The notes below the pieces were generated by a model, which saw only the letters and a program-made list of their open reading frames with translations, made no database searches and had not been told where the DNA came from. From an uncultured Lachnospiraceae bacterium (GTDB lineage Bacteria; Bacillota; Clostridia; Lachnospirales; Lachnospiraceae), in contig URRW01000002.1 of assembly GCA_900550285.1 (NCBI GenBank), positions 62,001 through 126,000 of the forward strand: a stretch of 64,000 bases of DNA, written 5' to 3'. Below, one piece after another: positions 53,861 through 62,500 of the stretch. A program made the translations under genes and the position numbers. Each line of letters begins with the position of its first letter. Position 1 is the first letter of the stretch.

Positions 53861-54490
53861 ATGACAGATAAGGTAATTGAAAACAATCAGGTAACGGTAA
53901 TGGGAAAGATCATCAGCGGATTTACGTTCAGCCATGAGATCTTCGGAGAAGGCTTTTACATGATGGATGTGGAAGTGGCACGGCTGAGCGAATCCTATGA
54001 CATTATCCCGGTGATGGTTTCCGAACGGCTCATCGACGTGGACAGCAGCTATGAAGGGGAGTATGTGAGCATTTCCGGACAGTTCCGCTCCTATAACCGC
54101 CATGAAGAGCGCAAAAACAGGCTGATCCTTTCGGTATTTGCGCGGGAGATCGCTTTTGTGGATGAGCTGGAGGAAAGCTCCCGCACCAACCAGATCTATC
54201 TGGACGGGTATATCTGCAAGGAACCGGTTTACCGGAAAACGCCGCTGGGAAGGGAGATCGCGGACGTTTTGCTGGCTGTGAACAGACCTTATGGAAAGTC
54301 GGATTATATTCCCTGTATCTGCTGGGGCAGGAACGCGCGGTATGCGGGCAGCTTTGAGGTCGGCGCGCACTGCGCGGTGTGGGGCAGGATCCAGAGCAGG
54401 GAGTATATGAAAAAGCTTTCGGAGGATCAGCTGGAAAAAAGGATCGCCTACGAGGTGTCCGTAAGCAAGCTGGAACTTCTGGAAGAATAG
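53861..54490 (+). CDS. Single-stranded DNA-binding protein-like, two OB folds
   Basis: 209 aa, AAGGGAG site. Two successive OB-like halves: VTVMGKIISGFTFSHEIFGE with ISGQFRSYNR, then IYLDGYICKEPVYRKTPLGR with PCICWGRNARYAGSF, the latter typical of SSB. There is no acidic DDDIPF-type tail. It may be an auxiliary SSB or primosomal-type protein; the main SSB of the cell is probably elsewhere. Confidence 0.7.
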   Translation: MTDKVIENNQVTVMGKIISGFTFSHEIFGEGFYMMDVEVARLSESYDIIPVMVSERLIDVDSSYEGEYVSISGQFRSYNRHEERKNRLILSVFAREIAFVDELEESSRTNQIYLDGYICKEPVYRKTPLGREIADVLLAVNRPYGKSDYIPCICWGRNARYAGSFEVGAHCAVWGRIQSREYMKKLSEDQLEKRIAYEVSVSKLELLEE

Positions 54491-54572
54491 AGCAGATCAA
54501 TGGATTTTATAACGGCGGACAGCATCCGGATGGAAGGCTGCCCGCCGTTTTCAGAGCTTTCAATATTAGAAA

Positions 54573-55325
54573 TTATTCCGTCTTTTCTACGTCATCAGGG
54601 ACAGGGACATCGGCAGCGGCGTCGTACGGCGTCCTGTCGGTATCAGGAGCAGGGCAGCTGTCTGCCTTCATCTCTTCGCGTGTCTTCTGCATCGCTTCGG
54701 AAGCTTCTTCCTTTGCCTCGTGAACGGCTTCGGAAACGCTCTCGGCTGCTTGCTGCATCCCGGCTGCAACGGTCTTTGCCGCGTCCTTGGCAAGATCTGC
54801 CGCCGCCTGTCCGGTCTGGTTTACAGCTTCTGCCGCCGCATGGGCAGCCGCGCCAAATGCCTGCGCCTCTTCGCTGTTTCTGATCTTGTCGGCAGTTTCG
54901 TTGAAGCGGGCAGCGGCGGTTTCGTATTCCGGGGTGCTGCGGATCTTCTGTACGGACTCTTCAAGCTTGTTCACAACCGTGCCGCAGAAATGGGAAACCT
55001 TATCCTGGGCGGCGTTGAGATCCAGCGTCACATAGGTATGTCCCTGTTCGTTCGTGCCGGAGGTAAAGACCTTCGCATCTGCGTCGGGAATGTGATAAGC
55101 GCAGTCGGGATCGCTCTCGTCCACAAAATCATCGTCGTCAAAATCGCTGTCGGAGAAGTCGGGATCGTCGAAAGAAAGATCGTCGTCCTCGAAATCGTCC
55201 GCATCAAAGCCTGCGCCGGCAAGCGCCTGCTCTTTCTTTTTATTCTGTACGTAGTAATACGCCGCAGCCGCAGCCGTTCCGGCAGCTACCGCCAGGGTGA
55301 AAAATTTACCGAATTTTTTAGCCAT
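54573..55325 (-). CDS. Membrane-anchored protein with acidic loop and Ala-rich helical repeat
   Basis: 250 aa from the ATG at 55325 after GGAGGG. One membrane segment (about 5-25) is followed by a strongly acidic stretch (about 37-70, DDDFxDxD-type). A folded middle comes next, and then a long alanine-rich amphipathic helix (AAEAVNQTGQAAADLAKDAA) like those of stress-associated or apolipoprotein-like proteins. I do not recognise a specific family. It is convergent with the SSB-like gene. Confidence 0.55.
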   Translation of the reverse strand: MAKKFGKFFTLAVAAGTAAAAAYYYVQNKKKEQALAGAGFDADDFEDDDLSFDDPDFSDSDFDDDDFVDESDPDCAYHIPDADAKVFTSGTNEQGHTYVTLDLNAAQDKVSHFCGTVVNKLEESVQKIRSTPEYETAAARFNETADKIRNSEEAQAFGAAAHAAAEAVNQTGQAAADLAKDAAKTVAAGMQQAAESVSEAVHEAKEEASEAMQKTREEMKADSCPAPDTDRTPYDAAADVPVPDDVEKTE

Positions 55326-55449
55326 GATTAACCCTCCATATGATCGCTGCATCAATTACAGCCTTTTTACCATTCTAATACTATTTTATGGAATTGAAAA
55401 GAGGAGTATGTATTAAAAATCTCTAAAGTGGAAAGGGGACAGTGGCGCC

Positions 55450-55714
55450 GTAAGCATCAGGCTCTGCGCAGTCTGGGGGCGGCAGGGAGGCTCCGTCAGC
55501 CTCCGCCCTCGCTCACAGAGAATTTGAGACAAACGCTGCAGGGCTGTCCGGGACGCATTCTGTCCGAGCAAACTCGTCCGGCATATGCCGGACTCAAACA
55601 AGTCTCGAACAGAATGCCGGATAGTCCTGCGGCGTTTGCAAATTCTCCTTCGCTCGTCAGTCAGCTGACGGAGCCTCCCTGCCGCCCCCAGACTGCGCAG
55701 AGCCTGATGCTCAC
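55450..55714. repeat. 265-nt palindromic element (51-bp inverted repeats with nested hairpins)
   Basis: Arms 55450-55500 and 55664-55714 match in 50 of 51 positions (left arm begins GTAAGCATCAGGCTCTGCGC). Inside are further nested pairs: GAGAATTTG with CAAATTCTC, GCATTCTGT with ACAGAATGC, and a central GTCCGGCATATGCCGGAC. The whole segment can form one very long hairpin. Apparent ORFs on both strands here are by-products of the symmetry. It ends 51 bases before the tRNA promoter. It is probably a non-autonomous mobile or REP-like element. Confidence 0.8.
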
Positions 55715-55765
55715 GGTGGGCTGTCCGGCGGAAGGAAAAGCGGCTGAAAAACGGCTGAAAAGAGC

Positions 55766-55795
55766 TTGACAGCTGGAGCAGGGAGACTTTATAAT
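55766..55795 (+). promoter_or_regulatory. Promoter of tRNA-Leu
   Basis: Consensus TTGACA (55766-55771), 18-base spacer, consensus TATAAT (55790-55795), 33 bases before the tRNA. Confidence 0.88.
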
Positions 55796-55828
55796 GGGAC
55801 AGAAAAGCAGATGCTGAGCGCTTTTTAT

Positions 55829-55908
55829 GCGGATATGGCGGAATTGGCAGACGCGGCGGTTTTAGGTGCCGCTGGGCGACCGTGCAGGTTCGAGTCCTGT
55901 TATCCGCA
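55829..55908 (+). tRNA. tRNA-Leu (anticodon UAG)
   Basis: The acceptor stem GCGGATA pairs with TATCCGC, with discriminator A. The D arm GCGGAATTGGCAGACGC is typical of leucine tRNAs. The anticodon loop TTTAGGT lies between GCGGT and GCCGC stems, giving anticodon TAG. A long variable arm and the T arm GCAGG-TTCGAGT-CCTGT complete a class II tRNA. The CCA end is not encoded. It reads CUN codons. Confidence 0.95.
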
Positions 55909-55912
55909 GACG

Positions 55913-55941
55913 ATAACCCTTGATTTTCAAGGGTTATTTTT
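55913..55941 (+). terminator. Terminator of tRNA-Leu
   Basis: ATAACCCTTG / CAAGGGTTAT stem followed by TTTTTC. Confidence 0.9.
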
Positions 55942-56042
55942 CGTTTGTGCTGCATTTCGTGCTGCATACCAAAAGCCCCGGATGCGCCGATATATGCCAG
56001 ACAGTTAAATCCATAACGATAGAGCGATATATCGGAAAAATG

Positions 56043-56070
56043 TTGACAAAATACAGAAACATGATATAAT
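56043..56070 (+). promoter_or_regulatory. Promoter of the flotillin gene
   Basis: TTGACA (56043-56048), 16-base spacer, TATAAT (56065-56070). It implies an unusually long leader of about 300 nt before the start codon. Confidence 0.82.
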
Positions 56071-56084
56071 CATTTTAACAATAA

Positions 56085-56233
56085 AAGGGAGTAGCCAGCA
56101 CCGAGAGGTGGTTTGAGAACGACACACCGACCGATGCCGCTGCAGATCCCATGCAGGGGCATTTGTCCGTATCGAATGAAAAGAGCGAGACTTTTATTGC
56201 AGCCGTCAGGTTGTGGTAGGAGTCTCTTTTTTT
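56085..56233 (+). promoter_or_regulatory. Structured leader with attenuator terminator (yybP-ykoY-like motif possible)
   Basis: Soon after the promoter the leader contains AAAGGGAGTAGCC, close to the GGGGAGUAGC opening of yybP-ykoY (manganese) riboswitches, then stems including GGTG/CACC. It is closed by an intrinsic terminator at 56187-56233: GAGACT pairs with AGTCTC, followed by seven T. The coding start is 147 bases further on, so transcription would often stop before the gene. A regulated attenuator is likely; the ligand class is uncertain, because the later aptamer core was not matched with confidence. Confidence 0.5.
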
Positions 56234-56379
56234 CAAAGGGAGCCTTTCTCAAATGTACAGCGTCGGCCGACGGGGGAAGGAGGCACAGCCTGGCGGGGGA
56301 ACCCGTTATTGGAGGAGCGCCGCAGCAGCGGCGTCCGGTATTTTTACCACGAAGGAAGTGGGGAAAAGGAGAGGAACTT

Positions 56380-57882
56380 ATGAACATTGGAACGATCATT
56401 GGAATTGCGGCTGTTGTTGCCCTGGTTGGGATCATCGCGTCGGGATATGTGAAAGCGCCGCCGGATACGGCGTATATCATTTCCGGTCTGAGAAAGAAGA
56501 TCATCATTGGCAAATCCAGCATCAAGATCCCGTTTTTGGAGCGGATGGATAAGCTGAGCTTAAAGCTGATCCCGATCGACGTCAAGACCGAGGCGGCTGT
56601 GCCGACTGCGGATTACATCAACATTCAGGTGGATGCGGCGGTCAACGTCAAGGTGTCCAGCGAGCCGGATAAATTAAAGCTGGCGGCAGAGAACTTCTTA
56701 AACCAGAACACGCAGTACATCACACAGGTGGCAAGGGAGGTTCTGGAAGGCAACATGCGTGAGATCGTGGGACGCATGAGGCTGGAGGAGATGGTCAGCG
56801 ACCGGCAGAAATTTGCCGAGCTGGTAAAAGAAAATGCGGAGCCGGACCTGGCTGCGATGGGTCTGGACGTTGTAAGCTTTAACGTACAGAATTTTACGGA
56901 CTCCAACGGAGTGATCGACGATTTGGGTATCGACAATATTTCCCAGATTAAGAAAAAGGCCGCGATCGCAAAGGCGGAAGCGGAGAAGGAAATCGCGATT
57001 GCAAAGGCGATGGCAGACCGTCAGGCAAATGACGCGCGGATCAACTCCGAGCGCGAGATCGCGATCAAGAACAACGAGCTGGACATCCAGAAAGCCGATC
57101 TGCAGAAAAATGCGGATACCAAACGCGCCGAAGCGGACGCGGCTTACGAGATCCAGAAGGAAGAGCAGAGAAAGACAATCGAGGTTACTGCCGCAAATGC
57201 GAACATTGCAAAGGAAGAGCGGCTGGTGCTGTTAAAACAGCGTGAGGCGGAGACGATGGAGAAGTCTCTGGACGCACAGGTCAAGAAGAAAGCGGAGGCG
57301 GACAAATTTGCGCGCCAGCAGAAGGCGGAAGCCGAGCTGTTCGAGCGCCAGAAGGAAGCGGAAGCAAGAAAGTTCGAGACGGAGAAGGCGGCGGAGGCGC
57401 AGCGCGCAAAGGCCGAGGCAGATCTGTTTTCCAGAGAGCAGGAAGCGAAAGGCATCCAGATGGTCGGCGAAGCGGAGGCGGAAGCGATCCGCGCCAAAGG
57501 TATCGCGGAAGCGGAGGCGATGGAGAAGCGCGCAGAGGCTTACCAGAAGTACAACAACGCGGCGATGGCAGAAATGCTGATCAAGGTACTGCCGGATATT
57601 GCAGGCAAGATCGCGGAGCCTCTGACCCAGATCGACAAGATCACGATCATCGGAGGCGGAGACGGCAGCGGTGTGGACAGCGTGGCTGGAAATGTGCCCG
57701 CCGTGATGGCAAAGCTGTTTGAATCCATGAAGGAAACAGTCGGCATCGACCTTGCGGAGGTGGTAAAAGCGGGAACCTACGATGCAAAGGTAAACCGCAA
57801 TATCACGATCAACAAGGAAGCGGAGGCAAACGTGGCTGACATCGTGGAAGCGGCGGCTTCGATTGACGGGGACGAAATATAA
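56380..57882 (+). CDS. Flotillin-like SPFH-domain membrane protein
   Basis: 500 aa from the ATG at 56380 (GGAGAGG site); longer readings run into the leader RNA. An N-terminal membrane helix (about 4-25) is followed by an SPFH/band-7 domain (about 30-200) with KKIIIGKSSIKIPFLERMDK. A long Ala/Glu/Lys-rich coiled coil with EAEAIRAKGIAEAEAMEKRA comes next, then a hydrophobic C-terminal assembly motif region. Flotillins scaffold membrane microdomains. The size and YuaG/FloT-like layout fit. Confidence 0.9.
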   Translation: MNIGTIIGIAAVVALVGIIASGYVKAPPDTAYIISGLRKKIIIGKSSIKIPFLERMDKLSLKLIPIDVKTEAAVPTADYINIQVDAAVNVKVSSEPDKLKLAAENFLNQNTQYITQVAREVLEGNMREIVGRMRLEEMVSDRQKFAELVKENAEPDLAAMGLDVVSFNVQNFTDSNGVIDDLGIDNISQIKKKAAIAKAEAEKEIAIAKAMADRQANDARINSEREIAIKNNELDIQKADLQKNADTKRAEADAAYEIQKEEQRKTIEVTAANANIAKEERLVLLKQREAETMEKSLDAQVKKKAEADKFARQQKAEAELFERQKEAEARKFETEKAAEAQRAKAEADLFSREQEAKGIQMVGEAEAEAIRAKGIAEAEAMEKRAEAYQKYNNAAMAEMLIKVLPDIAGKIAEPLTQIDKITIIGGGDGSGVDSVAGNVPAVMAKLFESMKETVGIDLAEVVKAGTYDAKVNRNITINKEAEANVADIVEAAASIDGDEI

Positions 57883-57938
57883 AAAAGGTCTTGATCGGGA
57901 AACGGCGCGCGTAAGCTGCGCCGGACAGAATATGAACG

Positions 57939-57970
57939 CAGGGACGGCAGAAATTGCCGTCCCTGTTTTT
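57939..57970 (+). terminator. Terminator of the flotillin gene
   Basis: CAGGGACGGCA / TGCCGTCCCTG perfect 11-bp stem, then TTTTT. Confidence 0.93.
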
Positions 57971-58031
57971 GTGCGTACAATTTTTATAAGAAAAGCAGGC
58001 GGATACACGCCGTCCCTGATTGCATCGAAAG

Positions 58032-59444
58032 TTAGCCGCGTGCAGATTCGGACTCCTGCCCGGAAGGGGCGTTCCGGAGCGTATCCTTTTGCATCCACTT
58101 GCCTTTTTTGTAGTAGATGATAAAGAGGATGGATGTGATCGCCCATGTGAGCGGATAGGAAAACGCCACGGTCGCCACCTCATGACGGAGCGGGACTGCA
58201 ATGAAAATCCACGCGATCCGGAGGATGCACACGCCAAAGCAGGTAAGCAGCATCGGAATGAAGGAATCCCCGCAGCCGCGGCACGTTCCGGACAGGATCT
58301 CGATGCAGATATAGGTAATGTAGAACGGGGAAACGACGCGGATCATTCCCTCGCAGATGCTGATGACGTTCTGGTCATGGGTAAAGAGCAGCAGGATCGT
58401 TCCGCCAAACTGCAGTACGATAAAGCTCAGCACAATGCTCGTTGCGGCGGCAAGGCCGAGACAGATGCGGACGCTTTTTTTGATGCGGTCATATTTGCCA
58501 GCGCCGAAGTTCTGCCCCGCAAAGGTCGTAGCGGAAACGCCGTATGCACTCATGATCATCCAGAAAATGCTGTCCACCTTGGCGTAAGCCGTCCATGCGG
58601 CGATCGTGTCCGTGCCAAAGGAGTTGATGGAGGACTGGATCAGCAGGTTGGAAATGGAGTACATGGCAGACTGAAGGCCTGCGGGCAGTCCGATTTTGAC
58701 GATCGAAAAAAGCAGATGCTTATGGAAGCGGATTCTGGAAACGACCAGCCGGTAGGAATCCGTCGTGCGCATCAGGGCAATGACCGTGAGGATCGCGGAA
58801 ATAAGCTGGGACATGATCGTGGCGATCGCCGCGCCCGCTACACCCAGATCCAGCCTTGCGACCAAAATAAGATCCAGCGCGATGTTTACAAGACATGCTG
58901 CGATCAGGAAATAGAGCGGGCGCTTGGAATCGCCCACTGCGCGCAGGATGCCGGAGCCCATGTTGTAGATCATCGAGGGGATGATGCCCAGATAATAAAT
59001 GCGCATATAAGTTAAGGAAGGCTCCATAATATCGGAAGGGGTTGCCATCGCGGAAAGTGCGAAGCGGGCGGATGCCAGACCAAGCACCATCATGACGGCG
59101 CCGCCCGCGATCGCGAGGGCGATGGAGGTGTGGACGGAATCGCTTACCTTTTGGTCGTCGCCGCCGCCGTAATGCTGGGAAATAACGACCGTTGCGCCCG
59201 AAGAAAGCCCGACAAAAAAGCCCACCAGCAGGTTGATGATGGTGGAAGCGGGACCGCCTACGGAAGCCAGCGCCTCCTTGCCGACAAAATTGCCGACGAT
59301 GATCGCGTCTGCGGTATTATAGAGCTGCTGAAAAAATGTCCCGAACAGGATCGGGAAAAAGAAGATGAGCAACTGTTTCCAGATCACGCCCTCTGTGATC
59401 TGGTTGGATGCCTGCTGCTGGGAAGCCGGAGCCTTTGTTTTCAT
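58032..59444 (-). CDS. MATE-family efflux transporter
   Basis: 470 aa with 12 membrane helices. MATE features include PILFGTFFQQLYNTADAIIV, the matching second-half helix pair (ALRRTTDS region, then GLPAGLQSAMYSISN) and FAGQNFGAGKYDRIKKSV. It exports drugs or metabolites by Na+ or H+ exchange; the DinF/NorM subfamily cannot be fixed by eye. GAGG precedes the ATG. Confidence 0.92.
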   Translation of the reverse strand: MKTKAPASQQQASNQITEGVIWKQLLIFFFPILFGTFFQQLYNTADAIIVGNFVGKEALASVGGPASTIINLLVGFFVGLSSGATVVISQHYGGGDDQKVSDSVHTSIALAIAGGAVMMVLGLASARFALSAMATPSDIMEPSLTYMRIYYLGIIPSMIYNMGSGILRAVGDSKRPLYFLIAACLVNIALDLILVARLDLGVAGAAIATIMSQLISAILTVIALMRTTDSYRLVVSRIRFHKHLLFSIVKIGLPAGLQSAMYSISNLLIQSSINSFGTDTIAAWTAYAKVDSIFWMIMSAYGVSATTFAGQNFGAGKYDRIKKSVRICLGLAAATSIVLSFIVLQFGGTILLLFTHDQNVISICEGMIRVVSPFYITYICIEILSGTCRGCGDSFIPMLLTCFGVCILRIAWIFIAVPLRHEVATVAFSYPLTWAITSILFIIYYKKGKWMQKDTLRNAPSGQESESARG

Positions 59445-59457
59445 AAGTACAAACCTC

Positions 59458-59527
59458 GTTTTGAAAGAATAATTTCATTGTTTTGAAAGAATAACTTCAT
59501 TATAGGGGTTGGCGCGCAGAATAGCAA
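59458..59527 (-). promoter_or_regulatory. Promoter and 22-bp tandem operator-like repeats of the MATE gene
   Basis: On the minus strand TTGCTA (59522-59527), a 17-base spacer and TATAAT (59499-59504) form a good promoter. Just downstream, two head-to-tail copies of GTTTTGAAAGAATAAYTTCATT (59458-59479 and 59480-59501) occupy the start-point region. Each contains a TGAAA..TTTCA-type dyad. A repressor bound here would block transcription of the exporter. Confidence 0.65.
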
Positions 59528-59647
59528 GCAAAATGCGGCAGCTTTTGAACGGAAGAGGAAAACGCTTGAATTCCATCTGTGCACCGGGCGGATAATCTGG
59601 TAAAATAGGGAAAAATGACGCTGGATGAGCGGGATGGGAGAAGGGCT

Positions 59648-60286
59648 ATGATCAATCGGGAGGATATGCTGGAGCTGACGCGCAGGATGACGCCTGCCAG
59701 AACGTGCATGGACCGGATCGCCGGAGGGTATATGGACGGAGACGGGGAGATCGACGGCAGCTTTAACGTGCATTTTTTGAAGCTTTCCGCAAAGGAAAAA
59801 GAAAGAAATCTTGCAATCGCAAAGGCGGTTCCATTTTCAAGGACAAACGAGCAGCTGAAGGAATATGATTTTTCGGCGCAGGACGAAAGGCCGGGCAGCG
59901 TATGGCAGCTTTTGATGGCGATGCGGGAGTGCGGGTTAAAAAACGATGCGCTGAATGAGACGTTTTACGAGCTGGTAGGGGAAAAATTCCGGGCGGACGG
60001 CGGATACGCGGTATTTTTGTTCCACGGGACTTACGACGTGCCGCTAAAGGCTTCCGATAAGGAGAGCCTGTGGGAGTCGGAGGAGGTTTACGAGTATCTG
60101 ATCTGTACCGTTTCGCCGCTGGCGGGGGAATATGAGGCGGGGGAGCCGGAATGGGGATTTTTGTTTCCGGCGTTTTCCGACCGGAGCGGGGATGAGCATA
60201 AGATCGATGTGTTTACGAAGCGGGAGGGCAGTCCGGCAGCAGGGCTGACAAGGCGGCTCCTGTTTTCAGAAAGGGATGGAAATTAA
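59648..60286 (+). CDS. DUF4317 protein, short form
   Basis: 212 aa from the ATG at 59648. INREDMLELTRRMTPARTCM and RIAGGYMDGDGEIDGSFN, then LFHGTYDVPLKASDKESLW and PEWGFLFPAFSDRSGDEHKI, follow the DUF4317 pattern. Family members that I recall are markedly longer, so the C-terminal half seems to be missing. There is no sign of a frameshifted continuation downstream. Function unknown. Confidence 0.7.
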   Translation: MINREDMLELTRRMTPARTCMDRIAGGYMDGDGEIDGSFNVHFLKLSAKEKERNLAIAKAVPFSRTNEQLKEYDFSAQDERPGSVWQLLMAMRECGLKNDALNETFYELVGEKFRADGGYAVFLFHGTYDVPLKASDKESLWESEEVYEYLICTVSPLAGEYEAGEPEWGFLFPAFSDRSGDEHKIDVFTKREGSPAAGLTRRLLFSERDGN

Positions 60287-60392
60287 AAAATAAGTTTCAA
60301 AATCTTATATTTTAAAGCTTCGTAAGTTGTACCGCCGGATCGGTTTATGCAGTAAAATAAAGGCATAAAAACGAAGAAAGGAACGGGGCGGA

Positions 60393-62402
60393 ATGAAGCA
60401 GATGTTTGATAAGATTTTGTACGGCGGAGACTATAATCCAAACCAGTGGGGAAAAGAGGTCTGGAAGGAGGACATGGAATATTTCCGTAAGGCGCATATC
60501 AACAGCGCCACGGTCAACGTGTTTTCCTGGGCGAAGCTCCAGCCGTCGGAAGAGGATTATGATTTTTCGGAGCTGGACGAGATCGTGGAGACGCTTCGCA
60601 AGGAGGGCAGCAGCATCGTGATGGCGACCTCTACGGGGGCGATGCCGGCGTGGATGGTAAAGCGCTATCCGGAGGTGGCAAGGGTGGATTTCGAGGGACG
60701 CCGCCATGTGTTCGGACACCGGCACAACGCCTGTCCCAATTCGCCCGTTTATCAGAAATATATGGAGAGGCTGGCGGCAAAACTGGCGGAGCGCTATGGT
60801 TCGGATTCTCATATCGTCTGCTGGCATGTGAACAATGAATACGGCGGCGAGTGCTACTGCGAAAACTGTGCGAAGGCATTCCGGGTGTGGCTGCGGGAAA
60901 AATACGGGACGCTGGAAGCGTTAAACCGGGCGTGGAATCTGGAATTTTGGGGGCATACGGTTTATGACTGGGACGAGATCGTGCCGCCGAATGCGCTGGG
61001 GGATGCGATTGGCTGGGACAAGACGGCATTTTCCGGGCTTTCCATCGATTACCGCAGATTCATGTCGGACAGCCTGCTTTCTAATTTTAAGGCGGAAAAG
61101 GCGGCGATCCGCAGATACGATCCGGATACGCCGGTCACGACGAACCTGATGGGAACGTATAAAGGGCTGGACTATTTTAAATGGGCAAAGGAGCTGGACA
61201 TCGTTTCGTGGGACAATTATCCAAGCTACAATACGCCGTGGAGCCATGTGGCAATGTGTCACGACCTGATGCGCGGTTTAAAGGACGCGCCCTTTATGCT
61301 CATGGAGCAGACGCCCAGCCAGCAGAACTGGCAGCCGTACAATTCTTTAAAAAAGCCGGGACAGATGCGGGCGCAGAGCTACCAGACGATCGCCCACGGG
61401 GCGGATACGATCCAGTTTTTCCAGCTGAGAAGAAGCGTCGGCGGCTGCGAAAAATTCCACGGGGCGGTGATCGCCCATGCGGGAACGGATCAGACGCGGG
61501 TGTTCCGGGAGGTAACGCAGCTCGGCGCAGAGCTGGAAGCGCTGGGGACAAGGACGCTGGGGACAAAAAACGTATCGGATGTAGGGATTATTTTTGACTG
61601 GGACAACTACTGGGGGCTGGAATATGCCAGCGGCCCGTCTGTGGGGCTGACCTATGTGGAGCAGATCGAGCCTTTTTATGAATATTTTTATGCGCGCAAT
61701 TACGGCGTGAGCATGATCCCTGTGGATGCAGATTTTTCAAAATATAAGATCGTGGCGGCTCCGGTGCTTTATATGGTAAAAGAAGGGATGAAGGAGGCGC
61801 TGGAAGCTTATGTGGAGCAGGGCGGCATCCTGATTACGACCTATATGAGCGGGCTTGTGGATCAGTCGGACAACGTGTATCTGGGCGGTTATCCGGGACC
61901 GCTGCGCAGGATGGCAGGCGTATGGGTAGAGGAAATCGACGCGCTGGCGCCGGGGCAGTTTAATGAAGCGGTATTTCCGGACGGGACGGCTGTAAAATGC
62001 AGTCTGGTGTGCGACCTGATGCACCCGGAGGGCGCGGAAACGCTGGCGGTATATGGAAGCGATTTTTATGCGGGGATGCCTGCGGTGACAAGGCACGCTT
62101 TCGGAAAGGGCTTCGTGTACTATGTGGGAAGCCGGTTGGACAGCGACGGGCTTTCCAAGGTACTGGGGCAGGCGGCGCAGGATGCGGGCGCGTCCCCTGT
62201 GATAAAAGAAAAGACCGGGCTGGAAGTGACCTGCCGTGAGGATGAAGAAAACAGATTTTATTTTGTGATCAATTTTCAGGACGAGGCGCTTGCGCTGCCG
62301 GAAGCTTTTGATGGGATGGAGGAGCTTTTGACGGGGCAAAAGGCGTCGGGCGGCGAGCTTTTGAAAAAATTTGACGTAAAGATCTTTCAGACGAAAAAAT
62401 GA
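60393..62402 (+). CDS. Beta-galactosidase, glycoside hydrolase family 42
   Basis: 669 aa. The barrel starts ILYGGDYNPNQWGKEVW. The acid/base Glu lies in CWHVNNEYGGECYC and the nucleophile Glu in FMLMEQTPSQQNWQ. Zinc-type cysteines in CYCENCAKAF are usual for the family. Trimerisation and C-terminal beta domains follow. There is no signal peptide, so it acts on imported galactosides in the cytosol. No sugar transporter is next to it. Confidence 0.94.
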   Translation: MKQMFDKILYGGDYNPNQWGKEVWKEDMEYFRKAHINSATVNVFSWAKLQPSEEDYDFSELDEIVETLRKEGSSIVMATSTGAMPAWMVKRYPEVARVDFEGRRHVFGHRHNACPNSPVYQKYMERLAAKLAERYGSDSHIVCWHVNNEYGGECYCENCAKAFRVWLREKYGTLEALNRAWNLEFWGHTVYDWDEIVPPNALGDAIGWDKTAFSGLSIDYRRFMSDSLLSNFKAEKAAIRRYDPDTPVTTNLMGTYKGLDYFKWAKELDIVSWDNYPSYNTPWSHVAMCHDLMRGLKDAPFMLMEQTPSQQNWQPYNSLKKPGQMRAQSYQTIAHGADTIQFFQLRRSVGGCEKFHGAVIAHAGTDQTRVFREVTQLGAELEALGTRTLGTKNVSDVGIIFDWDNYWGLEYASGPSVGLTYVEQIEPFYEYFYARNYGVSMIPVDADFSKYKIVAAPVLYMVKEGMKEALEAYVEQGGILITTYMSGLVDQSDNVYLGGYPGPLRRMAGVWVEEIDALAPGQFNEAVFPDGTAVKCSLVCDLMHPEGAETLAVYGSDFYAGMPAVTRHAFGKGFVYYVGSRLDSDGLSKVLGQAAQDAGASPVIKEKTGLEVTCREDEENRFYFVINFQDEALALPEAFDGMEELLTGQKASGGELLKKFDVKIFQTKK

Positions 62403-62500
62403 CGGAGGACGGCGGCAAAGGTTGACAGAACCCGCGATACGGGGTATCCTGTGTAGGCAAAACAAGCCGCTTTCAGCGGACAAACACACAGGAGGACGAT

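Noticed and set aside
55413..55967. 184-codon minus-strand frame across the palindrome and tRNA
   Set aside because: It covers a tRNA gene and both arms of the inverted repeat, so the peptide repeats itself by symmetry.
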